A stretch of 9,127 nt of DNA. Origin: JBJXFK01 sp046155505 (GTDB lineage Bacteria; Planctomycetota; Phycisphaerae; UBA1845; Fen-1342). How positions within the stretch are numbered: position 1 is the stretch's first letter; every line of letters begins with the position of its first letter. The position numbers were made by a program, and so were the translations under genes. The stretch covers positions 1 to 9,127 of the forward strand of contig JBJXFK010000167.1 in assembly GCA_046155505.1 (NCBI GenBank). Direction: 5' to 3'. The notes below the pieces were generated by a model. It worked only from the letters and a program-made list of their open reading frames with translations. It was not told where the DNA came from and made no database searches. Of the stretch, positions 6,179 to 9,127 are shown piece after piece.

Positions 6179-7894
6179 ATGCCCGCCGTCGCAGCCGCAC
6201 AGCCGGAATTCGCTCGCACGTTCTTGAAGCCCGCCGACACGTTCGACGACTGGGTCGCCGTCGAACCCTATTACCGCGAGCTGACCGAGCGCCCGGTCGC
6301 CGACCTGGCCGACTTCGAAAAGTGGCTGATGGACTGGAGTGAACTCGACTCGGCGTTCGAGGAAGAGGGCACGTCGCGGCACGTCGCCATGACCTGCGCG
6401 ACCGACGATGTCGAGCGCGAGAAGCGGTTTCTGCACTTTCTCGAAAACGTGCGCCCGCATCGCGAGCCGTGGCACGACTTGCTGCGGCGGCGCTACATCG
6501 AGTTGGTGACAAAACTCGCACCGCCGGCGAAGCGCTACGAAGTGCTCACCCGCAGCGTGCGCGGCGGCATCGAGATCTTTCGCGAAGAGAACATCCCGCT
6601 CCAGATCGAGGACGACAAGCTCAAGCAGCACTATCAGAAGATCACCGGAGCGATGACCGTCACCTATCGCGGGCAAGAGATGACGCTCCAGCAGATCGGG
6701 CGTTACCTCGAAGAGCCGGAGCGCGGCGTGCGCGAGGAGTCGTGGCGGCTGGCGAACGATCGTTTTCAGAAGGACGCGCCGGATCTCGACAAGATTTATC
6801 ATCAGATGATCGGCCTGCGGCACCACATGGCACAGAACGCCGACTGCCGCGATTTTCGCGAGTATGCGTTCAAGGCGATGGAGCGGTTCGACTATCGCCC
6901 TGAGGATTGCATCGCGTTTCACGATGCGATCGAGCGCGTTTGCGTGCCGGCGGTCGCGGAACTCGCCGAGCAGCGCAAACGCAAGCTGGGCGTAACGACG
7001 CTGCGTCCCTGGGATACCGCGGTCGATCCGGATGGTCGCCCGCCGCTGCGCCCGTTTGAGCGCGACGAGCAACTGGTCGACGGCTGTGCGCGCATCTTTC
7101 AAAAGGTGAATCGCGAACTCGGCGGCGTGTTCGACATCATGCGGCAGCGCGACATGCTCGACCTTGGTAGTCGCAAGGGCAAAGCGCCCGGCGGATATCA
7201 GGCGTGTTTTGATGAACGCCGCATGCCATTCATATTCATGAACGCGGTCGGCACGGAGGGCGATGTGCGTACGCTGCTGCACGAGGGTGGGCACGCGTTT
7301 CACACGTGGGCCTGTCGGAGCGATCCGCTGCTGGCGTACCGGCATTACCCGATCGAGTTCGCCGAGGTGGCGTCGATGGGGATGGAGTGTTTGTCGCTGC
7401 CGCATCTGGAGGAGTTCTATGGGCCGGAATCGAATCGCGCCCGTCGGCGGTTCTTTGTCGAGATCGTGAACTTCTTCCCGTACATGGCCCGCGTCGATGC
7501 GTTCCAGCATTATGTGTATACAAATGTCGAGCACGACATGGAGCGGCGCAAGGACGAGTGGCAGAAATTGACGCGGCGGTTTGCGCCGCATCTCGATGTG
7601 TCGGGGCTGGAAGAGGTTGATCGGCATTCCTGGCAACGCAAGCTGCACTTTTTTGAGGCACCGTTTTATTACATCGAGTATGGCATCGCGCAGCTTGGTG
7701 CGCTTCAGGTGTGGGTGAACTCGAAGCGCGACTATGAGCAAGCGGTGGCGTTCTATCGCAACGGCCTGGCACTCGGCGGCTCGCGACCGTTGCCCGAGCT
7801 GTTCGAGGCGGCGGGATGTAAGTTTGATTTCAGCGAACAGACGCTGCGCCCGCTGATCGATGAACTAATGGACGAGATCGCGCGTCTGCGATGA
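6179..7894 (+). CDS. M3-family zinc oligoendopeptidase (PepF-like)
   Basis: This 571-residue metallopeptidase should hydrolyse short peptides in the cytoplasm; there is no signal peptide or membrane segment. The gluzincin motif HEGGH is at residues 368-372 (zinc ligands His368 and His372, general base Glu369). The third ligand is probably Glu396 in EFAEVASMGME, 28 residues after His368, as in the M3 family. The helical N-terminal half (residues 1 to about 200) includes the typical WEE/ESWRLANDRF-like region. A GGYQACFDERRMPFIFMN strand precedes the zinc site, and FEAPFYYIEYGIAQLGALQV near residues 495-515 matches the conserved substrate-binding C-terminal segment of this subfamily. Length is normal for family M3B. 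GGAG six bases upstream supports the start. It shares a strand with the glycosyltransferase, but repeats C and B intervene, so co-transcription is uncertain. Confidence 0.93.
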   Translation: MPAVAAAQPEFARTFLKPADTFDDWVAVEPYYRELTERPVADLADFEKWLMDWSELDSAFEEEGTSRHVAMTCATDDVEREKRFLHFLENVRPHREPWHDLLRRRYIELVTKLAPPAKRYEVLTRSVRGGIEIFREENIPLQIEDDKLKQHYQKITGAMTVTYRGQEMTLQQIGRYLEEPERGVREESWRLANDRFQKDAPDLDKIYHQMIGLRHHMAQNADCRDFREYAFKAMERFDYRPEDCIAFHDAIERVCVPAVAELAEQRKRKLGVTTLRPWDTAVDPDGRPPLRPFERDEQLVDGCARIFQKVNRELGGVFDIMRQRDMLDLGSRKGKAPGGYQACFDERRMPFIFMNAVGTEGDVRTLLHEGGHAFHTWACRSDPLLAYRHYPIEFAEVASMGMECLSLPHLEEFYGPESNRARRRFFVEIVNFFPYMARVDAFQHYVYTNVEHDMERRKDEWQKLTRRFAPHLDVSGLEEVDRHSWQRKLHFFEAPFYYIEYGIAQLGALQVWVNSKRDYEQAVAFYRNGLALGGSRPLPELFEAAGCKFDFSEQTLRPLIDELMDEIARLR

Positions 7895-8064
7895 GCTGTG
7901 CCGCGAGGCGCGATGCGGGTGATGCGGTCGGATGGACGCGGAGCGATTTGTTCGTCGATTTCGCGACTCGCGCGGTGCAAAGGAACGACGGTGATTGCCG
8001 GGCGATCCGGATGGGCATGATTTGCTGTGTGCTCTGCTCGAGCAGGTTGTTCTTTCCGTCTGAT
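7895..8064. other. Short intergenic stretch with palindrome CTGCTCGAGCAG
   Basis: No gene is evident between the peptidase stop and the transposase. The only marked structure is the perfect 12-bp palindrome CTGCTCGAGCAG at 8034-8045, followed by GTTGTTCTTTCC. It has no loop and only a weak T-rich tail, so it is a poor intrinsic-terminator candidate. A protein-binding site is possible. Confidence 0.4.
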
Positions 8065-8071
8065 ACCAAAT

Positions 8072-8650
8072 CTATTTTGAAAGTGCCGTTTCAGTCCAGG
8101 CTGACGCGCAGACCGTTTTCACGCGATCCACGTCCGCGGCAAACCGATTCCAGGCCTCACACCCCGCCGCGTTCAACGCCGCGTGGTCCGCGTACACGCG
8201 ATTCGACAAGTAATGACTCTTCAGATACTGCCACGCCAACTCCATCGAGTTCAGCTCCGGCGAATACGGCGGTAACGGAACCAGCGTGATGTTCTCCGGA
8301 ACACGCAACCCCTTGCTGCCATGCCAGCCCGCGTTGTCCAGCACCAACACCACCTGCACGTCCGACGCAACGCTGCGGCTGATCTCCGCCAGATGCAGAT
8401 TCATGCACGCCGTGTCGCACGTCGGCATGATCCAACCCACCGCGCTGCCGCTCGCCGGACACGCGGCACCAAACAGATACACCCACTTGTACTCGGTCTG
8501 TCGCAACCGCCGCGGACGCGTGCCGCGCTCGGCCCAAACATGCGTCAGCGAGCCTTGCTGCCCGAAGCGGGTCTCGTCCTCGAACCAGATTTCGATGCGT
8601 TTGGCGGGGTGTTTTTCGCGGATTTCGCCCAGCGTCTGCGGGAAGTTTTT
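8072..8650 (-). CDS. IS630 transposase, C-terminal DDE catalytic part
   Basis: This frame continues the transposase after the A7 tract, in -1 relative to the first part, and has no obvious start of its own. It reads KNFPQTLGEI and then the catalytic core. The first Asp is in IWFEDETRFG (8576-8578), the second in VLVLDNAGWHG (8336-8338), and the Glu in LNSMELAWQYLK (8240-8242), about 31 residues after the second Asp. The PPYSPELN motif before that Glu is an IS630/Tc1-mariner hallmark. All three metal-binding residues are present, so the domain would be intact if the two frames were joined. The end of the gene (ALSK, stop at 8072) lies in the predicted right terminal region. Confidence 0.8.
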   Translation of the reverse strand, partial: KNFPQTLGEIREKHPAKRIEIWFEDETRFGQQGSLTHVWAERGTRPRRLRQTEYKWVYLFGAACPASGSAVGWIMPTCDTACMNLHLAEISRSVASDVQVVLVLDNAGWHGSKGLRVPENITLVPLPPYSPELNSMELAWQYLKSHYLSNRVYADHAALNAAGCEAWNRFAADVDRVKTVCASAWTETALSK

Positions 8651-9127
8651 TTATATGTCTCCTGCGCAGCGAGATCGGTCTTGGCGTGCAGCGGTCGCGG
8701 CGTGACGTAGCTCAGGTCGAGCGTACGGTGCAGCAGGTAATACACGCTGGAGCGGGCGTACTTGGTGCCGAACTCCCGCTCCAGAATGCGGCGCATGTCC
8801 TCGCCGCGCAAGCTGCACACGCCGTCATCGGGTTGCGGCTCGGCCAGCAGACGCGTTTTCAGTTGGGCCAGTTGCTCGGCCGAGAGGCGGCACTTTCGTC
8901 CGCCGCGGCGGTCGCGTAATCCGTCGAGGCCTGCGTGGTTGTAGCGATGCACCCAGTTTCGCACGGCGCGTTCGGCGACGCCGAGCGTCTTGGCGACCTG
9001 CGCCGCCGTCTCAAACCGCACGGCGTAGCGGGTCTGGCACACACCTTCCGCGTTCTTCCAGTAACAAGCCACGCACTTGGCTTCGTGCCAGCCGTCCTGC
9101 TGATGCACCTGAACGCCGTCGACCGCC
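8545..9127 (-). CDS. IS630 transposase, N-terminal part (helix-turn-helix domains), chimeric and frameshifted
   Basis: The frame is open from the right edge; the earliest internal start candidate is GTG at 9108. From residue about 36 of that frame, QVAKTLGVAERAVRNWVHRY is a classic IS630 helix-turn-helix. It is followed by GLDGLRDRRGGRKCRLS and a second winged-helix-like domain (MRRILEREFGTKYARSSVYY) that together would bind the terminal repeats. The IS630 sequence continues to ETYKK at about 8647; after that the frame reads nonsense (TSRRRWAKSAK) to a stop at 8545. IS630 proteins normally have some 40-50 residues before this helix-turn-helix. Here they are replaced by a different sequence (see 9013-9127). 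Confidence 0.75.
   Translation of the reverse strand, partial: AVDGVQVHQQDGWHEAKCVACYWKNAEGVCQTRYAVRFETAAQVAKTLGVAERAVRNWVHRYNHAGLDGLRDRRGGRKCRLSAEQLAQLKTRLLAEPQPDDGVCSLRGEDMRRILEREFGTKYARSSVYYLLHRTLDLSYVTPRPLHAKTDLAAQETYKKTSRRRWAKSAKNTPPNASKSGSRTRPASGSKAR
8646..8652 (-). other. A7 homopolymer at the transposase frame change
   Basis: On the minus strand TATAAAAAAACTTCC carries seven A. The upstream frame reads TAT AAA AAA ACT and the downstream frame reads AAA AAC TTC. One extra A would give a continuous YKKNFPQTL, which matches IS630 proteins. The site could be a -1 frameshift or polymerase-slippage site, a one-base deletion or a homopolymer sequencing error. Confidence 0.7.
9013..9127 (-). 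pseudogene. Fragment resembling an ISKra4-type transposase, fused in frame to the IS630 gene
   Basis: The minus-strand frame from the right edge reads AVDGVQVHQQDGWHEAKCVA, followed by CYW and, near its end, RYAVRFETAA, before joining IS630 sequence. The VDGV-GWHE-K-ACYW pattern resembles the region around the first catalytic Asp of ISKra4-family transposases, where a RYxVRFE strand also follows. It is not part of any IS630 N-terminus I know. The junction is near 8998-9012. The assignment rests on remembered family style, not on an alignment. Confidence 0.45.

Larger units (their letters stand above)
8065..9012 (-). mobile_element. IS630-family insertion sequence, 5' end truncated
   Basis: The element is defined by an IS630-type transposase in two frames. 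The probable right end lies at TACCAAATCTATTTTGAAAG (from 8065), just beyond the stop; IS630 elements insert at TA, and a TA is present at 8064-8065. The exact edge is inferred. The matching left terminal repeat (expected to end in GGTA) is not found before the window ends. The N-terminal transposase residues that should precede the first helix-turn-helix are also missing, so the left end appears lost or replaced. Confidence 0.65.

Noticed and set aside
5930..7741. A 603-codon open frame on the minus strand
   Set aside because: It is antisense to the M3 peptidase, whose HEGGH and downstream motifs are clear, and it runs into repeat copy B. Its composition (His, Arg and Leu-rich) is that of an antisense shadow in GC-rich DNA.
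8034..8045. Palindrome CTGCTCGAGCAG as an intrinsic terminator for the peptidase
   Set aside because: It has no loop and no strong T tract, and lies about 140 bp past the stop.

Overview
The window looks like a stretch of a GC-rich planctomycete chromosome, probably class Phycisphaerae or a relative. The best evidence is the large secreted beta-propeller protein, whose C-terminus carries paired dockerin/EF-hand-like repeats of the GDxDGDxxVDLxDLxxLLxNFG type, common in that group. This placement is inferred from protein style only; there is no rRNA or marker gene here.

Layout, left to right. A possible partial minus-strand gene runs off the left edge (1-236). Next is an 817-residue exported protein (258-2711, minus) with about fourteen 50-residue repeats and the dockerin-like tail. 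A roughly 1 kb block with no convincing gene follows (2712-3758). It holds perfect inverted repeats and short tandem arrays: a 7-bp array read on the minus strand as G-rich, and a ten-copy 8-bp array. A small membrane-anchored protein of unknown function comes next (3759-4232, minus). Diverging from it is a multi-pass membrane glycosyltransferase of the ArnT/PMT (GT39-like) type (4547-5794, plus). It is bracketed by copies of a roughly 120-150 bp dispersed repeat, and its last codons and stop codon lie inside one copy. An M3-family oligoendopeptidase (6179-7894, plus) follows. The right end is a minus-strand IS630-family transposase (8072-9127) split in two frames at an A7 tract. Its N-terminal portion appears fused in frame to a piece of a different transposase, resembling ISKra4-type proteins.

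The genes do not form an obvious pathway. The glycosyltransferase and peptidase share a strand but are separated by about 380 bp containing two head-to-head repeat copies, so they need not be one operon. The exported repeat protein and the small anchored protein are each likely envelope or extracellular.

The most notable feature is the intergenic DNA. At least six separate tandem arrays with unit lengths of 7 or 8 bp and unrelated unit sequences occur outside the genes, three of them embedded in the dispersed repeat. This resembles the heptameric short tandemly repeated repetitive (STRR) sequences known from filamentous cyanobacteria. No defence island, CRISPR array, tRNA or rRNA was seen.
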